Shown: positions 32,601 to 44,320, numbered from the stretch's first letter. The stretch is DNA of 64,000 bases from Selaginella moellendorffii (GCF_000143415.4 NW_003314282.1:759811-823810), one strand, 5' to 3'. The notes: a model not told the origin generated them from the letters alone. A program made the numbers and translations.

Positions 32601-35295
32601 AATGGAGAATATTCAGTAAAATCTCACATGTTTATTCCATGGCATCTAGCTTGTGTGCTTTATCATGTAAATAACAAAAATCCTGCAATAGTACATTATA
32701 TAGTTGTCTGTGAGACAACTGAATTACCTATGGGAGTTGAAAATCATTTGGTGGAAATATTTTTGTTATGTCTGAGTGCATTATGTCCTTGTTTGCTTCA
32801 AAGGCTACCAATATGTGAGAACAAGTATGTCAGCCACAATTTCTATATCAATTAATGATTTAGTCTAAAATATGTTTTGCTGGTTTGAAATTTGTATTAG
32901 ATTGCCATGATGAATGAGATTAATTAACTTTCTATTAGCATGGATTTTATGGAGGTTATAACACTCCATAAGGATGTTAAACTCCTTTTCTAATTTTAGG
33001 ACAACAACATCCATTATGTTTAAGTGCGTGTAAAACCAAGCAACCTTGTCAAAGACCTTTTTCCAAAGTTGTTCAATTCGTTAGTACAAAATGAAGGACA
33101 ATAAGAATTAAAAGCAAGGATAAGCAAAGACAAAATAAGCTTAATTTGGTTGTGGACATTTATACTTCAAATGAATCTTCACTCTCCTTAGAATTCATTT
33201 ATATCCACTTCAATAAGGTTGAATTTTTCTACAAAGTCACTTTGAAGTTTTTTAGATGCCATGCTTTGTTGTGTATATGTCATGACCAAATCAACTTTTG
33301 ACATTGAAAGGTAGTGACCAACTATTAATCCTATGCTGCCATTGATGATCATGTGGACAAATTTGGAATTTCATGCACCCTATATTTTGGGATAGTAAAG
33401 AGTAGTGACAACAACAAAGAACAATAATGAACAAGGTTTAGACTGACCATCTAAACTATAATAAATTGTATATGTTAGTGTTGTGAAGTCCAAGTGTACG
33501 GCTATGATACTATATACTAATATTAATAACAATAAACAATAAAACTTTACCATCTAACACCACATTTGCATTGGTTTATACATACCATATGTTTGCCACA
33601 AAATGCCAACACGCTTTGTTGTAAGTAATGCCTTCTTTGTATTGTATTGTGAAGCTTATTGGTTCAACCATTAAAGAGCTGTTGTAGCATAGTTTATGCC
33701 CCATCTAAGCCCAGTCACTTTCATGTTGATTCTCTAATTGTTAGCAAATCTTCCATAGGTTCTTTAACATGTAAACACTGGGCTATTTATGTTTAAATGG
33801 CTCTCGATAGAAGTGCATCCTTGAGTAGCTAAGGCCATGCAAAATTTCCTCCATCATGTCATATTATAAAAGCTTGGAATTGATATAACTTCTCCTTGGA
33901 ATCAAATTAAAATTATTCACAAATTGGCTTTTTCATTTCTCTGAAATCAGCAAATATAAGGGATGAGATTGAGAGCCTTCCCTCTTACCTTATAACTTCT
34001 CCAAACAATTGCAACGTGGGTTTAAACAATAGCCGTAATCATCAAACATTCATGACAAAAGATCTGTTGGGAAATGAAACAGTTTTATGAAAAAACTTTA
34101 CTTATTTGGGTGGGCTTTAAACCCATTGCTAGTGCAGTGAGGTCCATTATGAACACCATTGAGAACAAGTCCAATAGGAAGTTGTAAAATGAAAATACTG
34201 TGGATAAAAAAGCCTAATAGGAAGTTACTTGTCAAGAACATTATCGGGAGCAAAGTCTAATGAAAAGTTGCCCATAAGAAACACCAATGAGAGCTAAGTC
34301 TAATGGGATATTCCTTGGTAGGAATATCATTAGGAATATAATACAAATAAATTCATATTAGGAAAGCATGTAATTTTTGCAGGCAACAGCACTTCAAATT
34401 CTTTCTGGAAAACACTACGTCTTAATCACTTCAAAAACATTGATTTCTTGCTTAATTTTTTGACACAAAAGAAAATTAAAACTAAAAACCAATCCCCAAC
34501 TTACAAAAGCTAGTATGTCTCAAATAGTGTCTTCAACTGATTCAATTTTCCTCTTTTTGATGTTTGTATTACCAATAATAATTCACTTATATATTGCCTT
34601 ATAGTTGTCGTAGAAACACTGTCAGAAATATATTAGCATCAACAATCTATTACAATTTGTTGTGAATTATCACAGAACTTACTTCTACCCATGAAACTTG
34701 AGTTGGCTGATTAATTTGTCTCCTCTGGATCATCATAATCATGCTAAGATCAATTGCATATTGGACACCTTGCCTACTTTAAAAAAAAAAAGAGGACTCT
34801 AGAAAAAAAAAAGTGCATAACTCATCTTCCTTCCTTGAGATTCATCTAAGTGTAACCCAAGGTATAAAATGTGGCCATTTACAATGCTACACCATAATAT
34901 TTACCCTCAACAAGAATCGTGAATTATATGCTACACTTCACCATGAAAAACCCAATAATAACTTGATCTAGTTACTACTACTGTAGAAACAACTTAAATA
35001 TACATTGTTGAGGAAGAAGAATGGATTAAACATTAGAATGCAAAAACCCTAAACTTGTTTTTAAGGGAAGTTTCTTAAACCCATGAAGAAAGAAAAAGTT
35101 GAACTTTTCTGTTAAGAGGCACTTAAGAAGTATAAAACAAATATTTTCTGTCAGGAAGACATTTTTCCCGCTAGGAGATTTTGGAAAATGTGTATCCTTA
35201 ACAATCCCGTCAGGAGATCTGGTATAGGGTTAGGCATAATAAATGTTGATTATTTGTTCCCTAATTATCAACTACTGATATTATACATACTTGCT
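32601..35295. other. 2.7-kb AT-rich insertion in the repeat unit
   Basis: Compared with the other units, this segment interrupts the phrase 'accatatctt...acctccagag' (uninterrupted at about 29110-29140 and, inverted, near 43400). It is AT-rich, and I see no ORF of note, terminal repeats or tRNA. TATCT flanks both sides and could be a target-site duplication, but this is weak. A phrase about '(c/t)taatggga..gttactt' recurs loosely at 34170-34330. The element type is unknown. Confidence 0.5.
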
Positions 35296-35299
35296 GTAT

Positions 35300-36000
35300 C
35301 TATATACCTCCAGAGCACCCAACTATTTGAGCTCACCACTCTTAACACCATTAATGTCTGATCGGCACCTCAAGAAAAGGCCTCGAGGAACTCACATTAC
35401 ATTTGCTGTACTGTGGGTAACTCACTCCAGAAAGTGATTCAACAGTTGAAGAGGTCCAAGTATGAACGAACTATATAACTCTGCCAATTTTCTTGTCAAG
35501 GCATGTAGACTACATGACCCCAGGGGCATATACCTTTCCTACTCCATAATGAAACAATAAGAAAGGTTTGGAGACAGCCCAGGCAAGTGGCTGTTTTAGA
35601 AGATAGAGAAGAAAAACAGAAAGGTGGTGATGCCTAGTTTCCTGTTACGTGGATTGACCATTGACTCTTGTTTCAATACCAGCCCTTTAATCATGATTTA
35701 GAAACTGTCTGGGCTCTTGTCTGACTAAGGCTCTGTTGTGGCATCTCTTTAGAGTATGTGAATATCTATCTGCTGAGCTACCGTCACAGGGGAAGAGACT
35801 TTGATTGTCAATTTTCCTTTGCACTTCAGCTAATAGGCGAAAGACTATATGCAAAAGCTGGGTTTGGGCAGGCAATGTACAGTTCTTCGACTAAGCAAGT
35901 AAGGATCTTGCCCTAGTAAAATATTTCGCTTCTTCATATGCAATAAAAGTCCATTACTTTGATCACAATGTAGCTCGTTTTGTCAAACCAACTCACATGT
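35300..36000. repeat. Upstream part of the LTP-PEBP unit (second copy)
   Basis: Continues the unit after the insertion; it aligns with 29130-29945. No gene of its own. Confidence 0.6.
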
Positions 36001-36057
36001 TTTTACTTGTTAGCTAAGAATTAGGCTTCCTTGCTGCTACCTATGGAGTTGCCTCTA

Positions 36058-36415
36058 ATGGATTCTAAAGCACTACAGCTTCTTGTCCTCAGCTTGGTTC
36101 AATCGGCCATTTCCCCAATTGTGGGACTTCTCAGTGCGATCGAGCTCATCTTCTCAAAGAATGCATCCCGTGTGTGGCATCTGGCACTGTTCTTGAGCAT
36201 CCCGACGTCAGTTGTTGCAAAGCAGTGAATGTTCTAGGCCACAATTGCTTGTGTTCACTCATTGTTTCTTCTAATGGTGTTCTTGCCAAAGAAACAATGA
36301 AGAGATATGTAGAGTCCTGTCAAGTAGTGCTCCCAGAGGATTACCAATGTAAGTTCAATGATCAAAGTGTTTGTAGTCACTAAAATTTGTTATGCTTTTG
36401 TTCATTGGCATCATG
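36058..36415 (+). pseudogene. LTP-like pseudogene (type 1)
   Basis: Very similar to the intact gene at 30000, but one T is missing in the signal-peptide region (near 36095), so the frame from MDSKALQLLVLSLV is lost. The rest is readable in the next frame (ASGTVLEHPDVSCCKAV, GHNCLCSLIV, VESCQVVLPEDYQC). The second exon's acceptor is also deleted near 36405. The loss looks recent. Confidence 0.8.
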
Positions 36416-36592
36416 TAATATATGTATGTATACATATATACTTTCTATTTATATACGTATTTCTATGCAAGTTGAATTTTAATTTCAACCTGTACCACTC
36501 TTATTATAAACTAAGACCATTTGGTTCACTAGATATTTAGAAAACTTGCACAATTTATCAAAGGCATGGACAGAATTAACTATGGCCTTTTG

Positions 36593-36599
36593 TATAAAT
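36593..36599 (+). promoter_or_regulatory. TATA box of PEBP-like copy 5
   Basis: TATAAAT, 55 bases before the ATG; the longer gap comes from a few extra bases in the leader. Confidence 0.5.
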
Positions 36600-36647
36600 C
36601 TCAAAGAAATTCTCAACATAAAACATCAATTCATCAATCCATTTTTA

Positions 36648-37227
36648 ATGGCAACTTCAGTTGTGTTTTGCTTCGTTTTCTGCTTCTTTCTGATTCAAGT
36701 TAGTGTGGGTTTGCTTGTACAATATGGCTCCACCACTGTCGGGAATGGCAACTTCGTCTCATTGAGCAGCACCGATTCAGCCCCTACAGTTGACATTGAA
36801 GGCTTTGGGAAGAATGGCACTACTCGTCTCTTCTCGGTGGTCATGGCAGATCAAAAGGCATTGGTAGCGTCAAATAAAGTTTATCCCTACATCAACTTTT
36901 GGATTGCAAACATTCCAGCCGGCAGCACTGGTAAGTAATATATATTTTGGTCTACAAATCTCTAAAAATCACAGTGGTTTGGCAGGAGCTGTGAAGGGCA
37001 GCATTTTGGAGCCTTATGTATCTCCTTCCAACACCAGCAAGAACATTCCATACCCAAATCCATTCAATGCAAGGAACCACACGTATGATTTCGTGCTTGT
37101 ACCACAGAGGAATCCCTTGGTGAAGCCCATGGATAGTCGACTTGTCAACTCACTGGGTGACATCATTCAGCAATACCACTGTGGAAGCCCTCTCCAAACC
37201 GTTTCCTTCACGACCTCACTCTATTGA
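36648..37227 (+). CDS. Secreted PEBP-like protein, copy 5
   Basis: Exons 36648-36930 and 36986-37227, 174 aa. The protein is nearly the same as copies 4, 6 and 7; it has LGDIIQQYHCGSPLQ where the others have LADIIQQ. Signal peptide MATSVVFCFVFCFFLIQVSV. Its LTP partner is frame-broken. It lies closest to HSP90 on the left arm. An in-frame upstream ATG (36546) lies before the TATA box and was rejected. Confidence 0.85.
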
Positions 37228-37596
37228 TGTTATTTGATATAAGAGGCATAACTCAATGAAATGAAAGATTTTTGTTATCAAGATCAAATTAAAAAATGCG
37301 ATGCGGTGCGGGTGGACAAAGCAAGTGTTGGACAAGGGTAAGTTATTTGAGAGTATCCCCAACCCCGAGCTTCCATGTAGCTACCACCAGATTTCTAATT
37401 TGCTAGCTCGTAGCGAGCTCATGACAGCACTGCTTTGCTTGAAGTGTTCTTGAAGTGATCGATTCACGACGCGTTTAAGTTGATCGTGTAAAGCTGAATC
37501 ATTGCGGCAGCACGAAGCAAACATCCATCGCTAGCTTTATAAGAAAAAGAATCGAGATTGCAGCAGTAGTGAGAAAGTGTGATTCTAGCTTCCAAA

Positions 37597-37935
37597 ATGG
37601 AAAAAGGCCATCTTTCTTTTGCGAAGTTTATCCCCTTGGTGCTTGTGATGATCTTGTTGATCATATCCACGCCAGGAGCACATTCCATGAGGTGTAATCG
37701 CGCACAAGTCTTCGATACATGTGCTCCTTGTGTCCAGTTTGGATCCGTGAAGAACAGCCCGGACGCATCGTGCTGCAAGGCCGTCAAGCTCCTCAGCTTG
37801 GATTGCCTGTGTAGCATGCTGGTTGCTACCAAAGGGAAGAATGCTAATCGAGTGATCAAGGCATACTCCAGTAAGTGTAAAATTCGTCTCCCTGGGCACT
37901 TCGATTGTATCCAGAGAAGCCAAGCGCATCCTTGA
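37597..37935 (+). CDS. Secreted 8-cysteine lipid-transfer-like protein (type 2)
   Basis: A single-exon, 112-residue protein. The long hydrophobic signal peptide (FIPLVLVMILLIISTPGAHS) precedes the pattern C-x8-C-x2-C-x14-CC-x9-C-x-C-x20-C-x9-C, as in MRCNRAQVFDTCAPC, DASCCKAVKLL, DCLCSML, SSKCKIRL, HFDC. It shares the lipid-transfer CC and CxC motifs and the extra CAPC-type cysteine with type 1, but has no intron and a different signal peptide. It is the only intact type 2 gene; fragments occur in every unit. It lies in the spacer of the inverted repeat upstream of HSP90. Expected to bind lipids in the apoplast; the ligand is unknown. Confidence 0.75.
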   Translation: MEKGHLSFAKFIPLVLVMILLIISTPGAHSMRCNRAQVFDTCAPCVQFGSVKNSPDASCCKAVKLLSLDCLCSMLVATKGKNANRVIKAYSSKCKIRLPGHFDCIQRSQAHP

Positions 37936-38059
37936 AATGTTATTCCAATTAAGGATGTTAAGTGTTTCTCTTTCTCTGTTGCGAAAGCCCCAAATTGTAA
38001 GCTTCCACTTCACACTGTAAATCCATCCATAACTCTCATGATCTTTTCATTGAAGATAA

Positions 38060-38445
38060 GGAATTTGTCGCTCTCAAATTCTGGGCTGTCTAACTCCCAT
38101 TCGTTCATCCATTTTTCAATCATCCAATTTGAACGCTCTCACGCTCAAATTCTGGGCTTTCGATTAAGCATCAATTAAGATCTCGCCCAATTCATTCAAA
38201 CAAAGACCTTGGCCACCCTTGACTAAAGAAAATGGCAATGATCTTCATCTTCTCATGAATTCTTGGGAGTTCCAATTCATGCTTGATCCAGACAGGCCAG
38301 AATTTGGGGTGAGAGGGACCAAATTGAATGATCGAAATGGGTGAGATCTTGGGAGTTCCGATTGATGCTTGATCCATGCAGCCCAGAATTTTGCGCGTGA
38401 GAAGTTCTTATTCAAACAGAGATCTTGACCATCCTTGACTAACCA
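38060..38445. repeat. Diverged short repeats upstream of HSP90
   Basis: Three phrases each occur twice with changes: 'ctcaaattctgggct' (38075, 38145), 'attcaaaca.agacttgg.ca.ccttgactaa' (38194, 38411) and 'cttgggagttcc.att.atgcttgatcca' (38262, 38349). They form an interleaved, imperfect tandem array of about 390 bases with no coding capacity. Confidence 0.6.
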
Positions 38446-38523
38446 AGTCAACGGTCCCGAGGCAAAAAAGGCGGGAAACTTTCCTTAGAATATCCTCCGG
38501 CGCCCGTAAGGCATATTCTCTGT

Positions 38524-38538
38524 AGAAGGCTCTAGAAG
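38524..38538 (+). promoter_or_regulatory. Heat shock element of HSP90
   Basis: AGAAG-GCTCT-AGAAG fits three alternating 5-bp nGAAn/nTTCn units with one mismatch in the middle unit. It lies 81 bases before the ATG and 17 bases before the TATA box, as in heat-inducible plant promoters bound by HSF trimers. Confidence 0.65.
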
Positions 38539-38554
38539 AACTGGACGGCCTTGG

Positions 38555-38560
38555 TATATA
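38555..38560 (+). promoter_or_regulatory. TATA box of HSP90
   Basis: TATATA, 45 bases before the ATG, implying a leader of only about 20 nt. Confidence 0.45.
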
Positions 38561-38604
38561 GCTAGGGTTATTTGTGCAGAGGTCGCAGTTTGGCTTTGTG
38601 AGCA

Positions 38605-40974
38605 ATGGCGGAAAGCGATAGCGATGTTGAGCGCTTTGCCTTCCAGGCGGAGATCAACCAGCTTCTCAGTCTCATCATCAACACCTTCTACAGCAACAAG
38701 GAGATCTTCTTGCGGGAGCTCATCAGCAATGCCTCGGATGTGAGTGTTAGATGCTCGTTCGGCGATATTTTACTGCTATTCTCATCGATCTTTGCCTTCT
38801 TTCTGCGATTTCTCACCGATCTTTGCATTCTTTCTGCGATTTCCAGGCTCTCGACAAGATCCGGTTCGAAGGGCTGACTGACAAGAGCAAGCTCGAGAGC
38901 CAGCCGGAGCTTTTCATCCACATCGTTCCGGACAAGGCGAGCAAGACCCTGAGCATCATCGATAGCGGCATCGGGATGACAAAGTCCGGTGAGTTTGAGA
39001 TTCTAGAAATTCCAGATTTCTAGACTGAGGTCTTTTTTCTAGATTTTTGTCTGACTCGAGCTTGTTTTGTCAGATCTCGTGAACAATCTGGGTACCATCG
39101 CCCGGTCTGGCACGAAGGAGTTCATGGAGGCTCTGGCTGCCGGCGCCGATGTGTCGATGATCGGTCAGTTTGGTGTTGGGTTCTACTCGGCGTACCTGGT
39201 GGCCGAGAAGGTTGTCGTGACGACCAAGCACAACGATGACGAGCAGTACATCTGGGAGTCTGAGGCCGGTGGTTCTTTCACTGTGACTCGCGATACCACT
39301 GGTGAGAGGCTGGGTCGTGGAACCAAGATTGTTCTCTATCTCAAGGAAGACCAGGTATGCGTTTCTATTTCATCGATGTGAAACAAGTACTTACTTTGAT
39401 TTTGGTTGGCACAGCTTGAGTACCTTGAAGAGAGGAAGCTCAAGGATCTCATCAAGAAGCACTCCGAGTTTATCAGCTATCCCATCTCCGTCTGGATCGA
39501 GAAGACTACTGACAAGGAGATCTCGGACGACGAGGAGGAAGAGGAGAAGAAGGATGACGAGGAGGGGAAGATCGAGGAGGTCGATGAAGAGAAGGAGAAG
39601 GAAAAGAAGAAGAAGAAGACGGTGAAGGAGGTGTCTCACGAGTGGAGCCACGTAAACACTCAGAAGCCCATCTGGATGAGGAAGACCGATGAGATCACCA
39701 AGGAGGAGTATGGGGCCTTCTACAAGAGCCTGACCAACGACTGGGAGGACCATCTCGCGGTGAAGCACTTCGCCGTGGAGGGGCAGCTAGAGTTCCGGGC
39801 CATCCTCTTCGTTCCCAAGAGGGCTCCCTTTGATCTCTTCGACACGAGGAAGAAGCTCAACAACATCAAGCTCTACGTGCGGCGGGTGTTCATCATGGAC
39901 AACTGTGAGGAGATCATCCCCGAGTACCTGGCCTTCGTCAAGGGCGTGGTGGACTCGAACGACTTGCCGCTCAACATCTCCCGCGAGATGCTCCAGCAGA
40001 ACAAGATCCTCAAGGTGATCCGGAAGAACCTGGTGAAGAAATGTCTGGAGATGTTCGCCGAGATCGCAGAGAACAAGGAGGACTACAACAAGTTCTACGA
40101 GGCTTTCGCGAAGAACATCAAGCTGGGGATCCATGAGGACAGCCAGAACCGGCAGAAGCTGGCCGACTTGCTGCGCTACCACTCGACCAAGAGCGGCGAC
40201 GAGATGACGAGCCTCAAGGACTACGTGACCCGGATGAAGGAGAACCAAAAGGACATCTTCTATATCACCGGCGAGAGCAAGAAGGCGGTCGAAAACTCTC
40301 CCTTCCTGGAGAGGCTCAAGCGCAAGGGGTACGAGGTTCTCTATATGGTGGACGCGATCGACGAGTACGCAGTGGGGCAGCTCAAGGAGTACGATGGTAA
40401 GAAGCTCGTCTCGGCCACCAAGGAGGGATTGAAGCTCGAGGACACCGACGACGAGAAGAAGAAGTTCGAGGAAAAGAAGGCGGCGTTTGAGGGGCTGTGC
40501 AAGGTGGTGAAGGACATCCTGGGCGAGAAGGTTGAGAAGGTGGTGGTCTCGGACAGGATTGTGGATTCGCCGTGCTGCCTGGTTACCGGCGAGTATGGCT
40601 GGACCGCCAACATGGAGAGGATCATGAAGGCTCAGGCGCTCCGGGACAGCTCCATGTCGAGCTACATGAGCTCGAAGAAGACGATGGAGATCAATCCGGA
40701 CAACTCGATCATGGAGGAGCTGAGGAAGCGGGCGGACGCGGACAAGAATGACAAGGCGGTGAAGGATCTGGTGCTGCTGCTGTTCGAGACGGCGCTGCTC
40801 ACGTCGGGATTCAGCCTGGATGATCCCAACACTTTTGGATCCAGGATCCATCGCATGCTCAAGCTGGGGCTGAGCATCGACGATGATGTGAGTGGCGATG
40901 CCGCTGACGTTGAGATGCCGCCGCTCGAGGAAGGGAACGATGCCGAGGGGAGCAAGATGGAGGAAGTCGACTGA
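38605..40974 (+). CDS. HSP90: Cytosolic HSP90 chaperone
   Basis: ATP-dependent chaperone of kinases, receptors and other clients. Four exons (38605-38739, 38847-38988, 39074-39354, 39415-40974) encode 705 aa with all phases consistent. The N-terminal GHKL ATPase has [27 protein letters not shown] and [18 protein letters not shown] charged linker ([13 protein letters not shown] to EKKKKKT) follows, then the middle domain with [20 protein letters not shown] and [16 protein letters not shown] (catalytic arginine region), and the dimerisation domain. It ends GSKMEEVD, the TPR-co-chaperone docking motif of cytosolic HSP90, so there is no organellar targeting. A heat shock element lies upstream. 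It sits in the spacer between the two inverted LTP-PEBP arms, and its 3' end was duplicated to 46640. Confidence 0.97.
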
Positions 40975-41125
40975 ACAACGCACACTAATTTTTTTTCCAT
41001 TCGACACGATTTTTGTTTAGAGAAAGGTTTCGTTTAAAAGTTAATTGATTGTTAAGTGGATTTCTCCAATCCATTTTCAAATCTTAACCCTACATATATT
41101 TCCCGCTAGAAAGAAAATTTTGGGC

Positions 41126-41152
41126 GGGAGACCAAATTTTCTTTGGTCTCCC
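41126..41152. other. Perfect 11-bp hairpin downstream of HSP90
   Basis: GGGAGACCAAA, 5-base loop, TTTGGTCTCCC, followed by the palindrome AGAAATTTTCT. The duplicated HSP90 tail near 46860 lacks this block, so it is either an insertion here or a deletion there. Confidence 0.6.
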
Positions 41153-41382
41153 AGAAATTTTCTGGGACGCCCGGCAGCGATCCAAAGGTGGAATCTTGTC
41201 AATCCAGGAAAGAGAATGCGCCAGCGGTAGACTGACATAGAAATCTGGTGGTAGCTACATGGACGCTGTCTAACACTTTTCTACCCGCACGAGCAAAGAT
41301 CGTATCGATTCTTTGATTGGTCTTCGTAAGAAAATCTTTCATTTCATTGAGTCGTGCCTTTTATATCAATATCAAAATAACA

Positions 41383-41964
41383 TCAATAGAGTGATGTCGT
41401 AAAGGAGACGGTTTGGAGAGGGCTTCCACAGTGGTATTGCTGGATGATGTCAGCCAGTGAGTTGACAAGTCGACTATCCATGGGCTTCACCAAGGGATTC
41501 CTCTGTAGTACAAGCACGAAATCATAGGTGTGGTTCCTTGCATTGAATGGATTTGGGTATGGAATGTTCTTGCTGGTGTTGGAAGGAGATACATAAGGCT
41601 CCAAAATGCTGCCCTTCACAGCTCCTGTACCAAGCCACCATGATTTGTAAAGATTTGTAAACCAAAATATATATTACTTACCAGTGCTGCCGGCTGGAAT
41701 GTTTGCAATCCAAAAGTTGATGTAGGGATAAACTTTATTTGACGCTACCAATGCCTTTTGATCTGCCATGACCACCGAGAAGAGACGAGTAGTGCCATTC
41801 TTCCCAAATCCTTCAATGTCAACTGTAGGGGCAGAATCAGTGCTGCTCAATGAGACGAAGTTGCCATTCCCGACAGTGGTGGAGCCATATTGTACAAGCA
41901 AACCCACACTAACTTGAATCAGAAAGAAGCAGAGAACGAAGCAAAACACCACTGAAGTTGCCAT
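41383..41964 (-). CDS. Secreted PEBP-like protein, copy 6
   Basis: Exons 41964-41682 and 41624-41383, 174 aa. Signal peptide MATSVVFCFVLCFFLIQVSV. All PEBP-type blocks match copy 4, except FVLVLQRNPL, where the proline of the otherwise invariant VPQRNPL is leucine. The TATA box is at 42020-42014. Its LTP partner upstream has lost the 3' end. Confidence 0.85.
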
Positions 41965-42013
41965 TAAAAAATGGATTGATGAATTGATGTTTTATGTTGA
42001 GAATTTCTTTGAG

Positions 42014-42020
42014 ATTTATA
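42014..42020 (-). promoter_or_regulatory. TATA box of PEBP-like copy 6
   Basis: TATAAAT on the minus strand, 50 bases before the ATG. Confidence 0.5.
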
Positions 42021-42279
42021 CAAAAGGCCATAGTTAATTCTGTCCACGCCTTTGATAAATTGTGCAAGCTTTCTAAAATTCTAGTGAACCAAATGGTCTT
42101 AAGTTTATAATAAGAATGGTATAGGTTGAAATTAGAAAACACCAAGAAAAAACTTAAATATATAATTAGAAAGTATTTGCATATAAAGACATACACAACT
42201 TCCCTTACATGATGCCTTCACCTGCAAAGAACAAAAGCATAACAAATTTTAGTGACTACAAACACTTTGATCATAGAAC

Positions 42280-42567
42280 TTAATCCTCTGGGAGCACTAC
42301 TTGACAGGGCTCCACATATCTCTTCATTGTTTCTTTGGCAAGAACACCAGTAGAAGAAACAATGAGTGAACACAAGCAGTTGTGGCCTAGAACATTCACT
42401 GCTTTGCAACAATTGACGTCGGGATGCTCAAAAACAGTGCCAGATGCCACACACGGGACGCATTCTTTGAGAAGATGAGCTCCATCGCACTGAGAAGTCC
42501 CCCAATTGGGGAAATGGCCAATTGAAACCAAGCTGAGGACAAGAAGCTGTAGAGCTTTAGAATCCAT
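42280..42567 (-). pseudogene. LTP-like gene with lost 3' end (type 1)
   Basis: The frame from MDSKALQLLVLSLVSIGHF through DVNCCKAV, CLCSLIV and SCQVVLPED is intact, but an 8-base deletion removes the Y-Q codons' end and the splice donor, giving an immediate TAA. The product would be 95 aa and lack the last cysteine of the 8-cysteine pattern. It might still be expressed, but a disulfide would be missing. Confidence 0.75.
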
Positions 42568-42599
42568 TAGAAGCAACTCTACAGGTAGCAGCAAGCGAG

Positions 42600-43800
42600 C
42601 CTATTACAAGTAAAAACATGTGAGTTGGTTTGACAAAACGAGCTACATTGTGATCAAAGTAACGGACTTTTATCGCATATGAAGATTTTAAAAATACAAG
42701 AGAAATATTTTACTAGGACCAGTAAGAAACAAGAACCTTGTCACTCTCTCTTAGCTTGTTGCAACTTGCTTAGTCGAACAACTGTACATTGCCTGCCCAA
42801 ACCCAACTTTTGCCTATAGTCTTTCGCCTATTATAGCAAACATGGCCGAAGTGCAAAGGAAAATTCCCGATCGAAGTCTCTTTCCCCGTGATGATAGCTC
42901 AGCAGATAGATGGATATTCACGCGCTTTAAAGAGATGCCACAACTGAGCCTTAGTCAGACAAGAGCCCGGACGGTTTCTAAATCATGATCATCGGTTGCG
43001 CATCGCCACCCTTCTTATTTCTTTTCTATCCACTTGCCTGAGCCTGTCTCCAAAAGTACACGCATTTGTTGCCAAGTTCTCCTTTCTTATAGTTCCATCA
43101 TGGAGCAAGAAAGGTATACATACGCCCTTGGGATCACATATGTATATGTCTATATGCCTTGACGAGAAAATTGGTAGAGTTATATAGCTGATTCATACTT
43201 GGACCTCTTGAACTGTTGGATCGATTTTTGGAGCACGAAACACAGTATAGCAAACGTAATGTGGGATCCTCGAGGCCTCTGCTTGTATTTGAGGTGCCGA
43301 TCAGACATTAATGGTGTTTAAGCACTATCTCATTTTCGCCATCAAGCATTCCAATGGCGAGCGCAAAATGGTTGGGTGCTGTGGAGGTAGAAGAAGATAT
43401 GGTCTCTTTGGTGATAAACAATCCCTAGAGGAAGCCTTCGGAAAAAAAAAACGCGCGCTGAAGCCTCATGTCAGATGTGTGCAAAACAAAATCAATATCA
43501 TAGCTGCTTGACGATTTTATGGCTTTGACAAAGTCGTACCTAGAGTGAGATTCTATATCCATCAAGTCAATCAATACCCAAAGGAAGGAACATCCTTAGA
43601 TCTGGGAAGATGTCAGCAAATCTTTCAATACTTGGGGAGTAGAGGATGGGAGGAGCCAATTCCACAATCGGCTCTTCCGCGAATATGGATGCCGTGTTCA
43701 CTGTGCAGCCATCCAGCGCAGCTCCACCTCGAAAAGGAGGAGGTGATCGTGCACTATCTACACCCTACACAAAATAAGATTAAACATGGCGAACTCTTAG
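42600..43800. repeat. Upstream part of the LTP-PEBP unit (inverted copy)
   Basis: Reverse complement of the 28660-29945 type sequence. The small plus-strand frames at 43311 and 43545 are antisense or broken versions of the frames seen there. No gene. Confidence 0.6.
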
Positions 43801-43809
43801 CTCACTGAG

Positions 43810-44320
43810 CGGCTGCGGCATTGGAGGTTTTGAGCTGGCGAGATCCAGAGCTCCTCTGGATCGTTTCGAGTGTGCTCGCAATCTCTTTGAAAGCCTTCCA
43901 ACCGTCCAAGTTTTCCATCGGTGAATCGTCTGGCTCCAGAGGATCAAAGTTTCAAAGGAACTGCACGAAGAAAGCCGGAAGAATCCCTGGGATCCAACAA
44001 CGCGTGCTAGGAAGCAGACCGTGATCCAGCCAAAGGAAGCGCTCATCTCGTCCCTGTAGTTCTTTGATTTTTCTGGAACAAGTTCTAGAGTTTTGTTCTT
44101 TGATCTTTGGCAAGCTCAGCAGCTCGACGCTCCGGAGAGCTCGCTCGACTTTGAGCAGCTCAGCGCGAAGTACACGTAGCTCCAGCAGGATCACCACTCC
44201 GTGTGCCACCAGCGAGACGTGCTGCTCCAGCAATTCCCGGATCTTCAAGATCAAGGTGAAAGGCCATATCCATTTGTTCACAGAAGGGGTAGAGTTCCAA
44301 TTCATGTCGGTTCCAATTCG
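43810..44320 (+). pseudogene. Fragment of the coiled-coil gene
   Basis: The plus strand reads SKFSIGESSGSRGSKFQRN and, after frame changes, segments matching QAQQLDAPESSLDFEQLSAK and LQQDHHSVCHQRDVLLQQF. It is the best preserved of the array's relics and shows that a large part of the coiled-coil region was once in the unit. Confidence 0.7.

Larger units (their letters stand above)
31270..37410 (+). repeat. Left arm of the large inverted repeat around HSP90
   Basis: Apart from a 2.7-kb insertion, this segment matches the reverse complement of 41225-44890 feature by feature: type 2 LTP relic, unidentified frame, coiled-coil relic, unit upstream region, LTP, PEBP-like gene, and a shared tail ('...tgtagctaccaccagatttct...' at about 37376, inverted at about 41240). 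Confidence 0.7.

Noticed and set aside
36546-36648. Upstream in-frame ATG extending PEBP-like copy 5 by 34 codons
   Set aside because: It precedes the conserved TATA box and would bury the signal peptide; the other copies do not keep this extension.
39787-41007. 406-codon minus-strand open frame opposite HSP90
   Set aside because: It is the antisense of the long, GC-rich HSP90 exon 4; leucine/histidine-rich composition and no family resemblance show it is a shadow.
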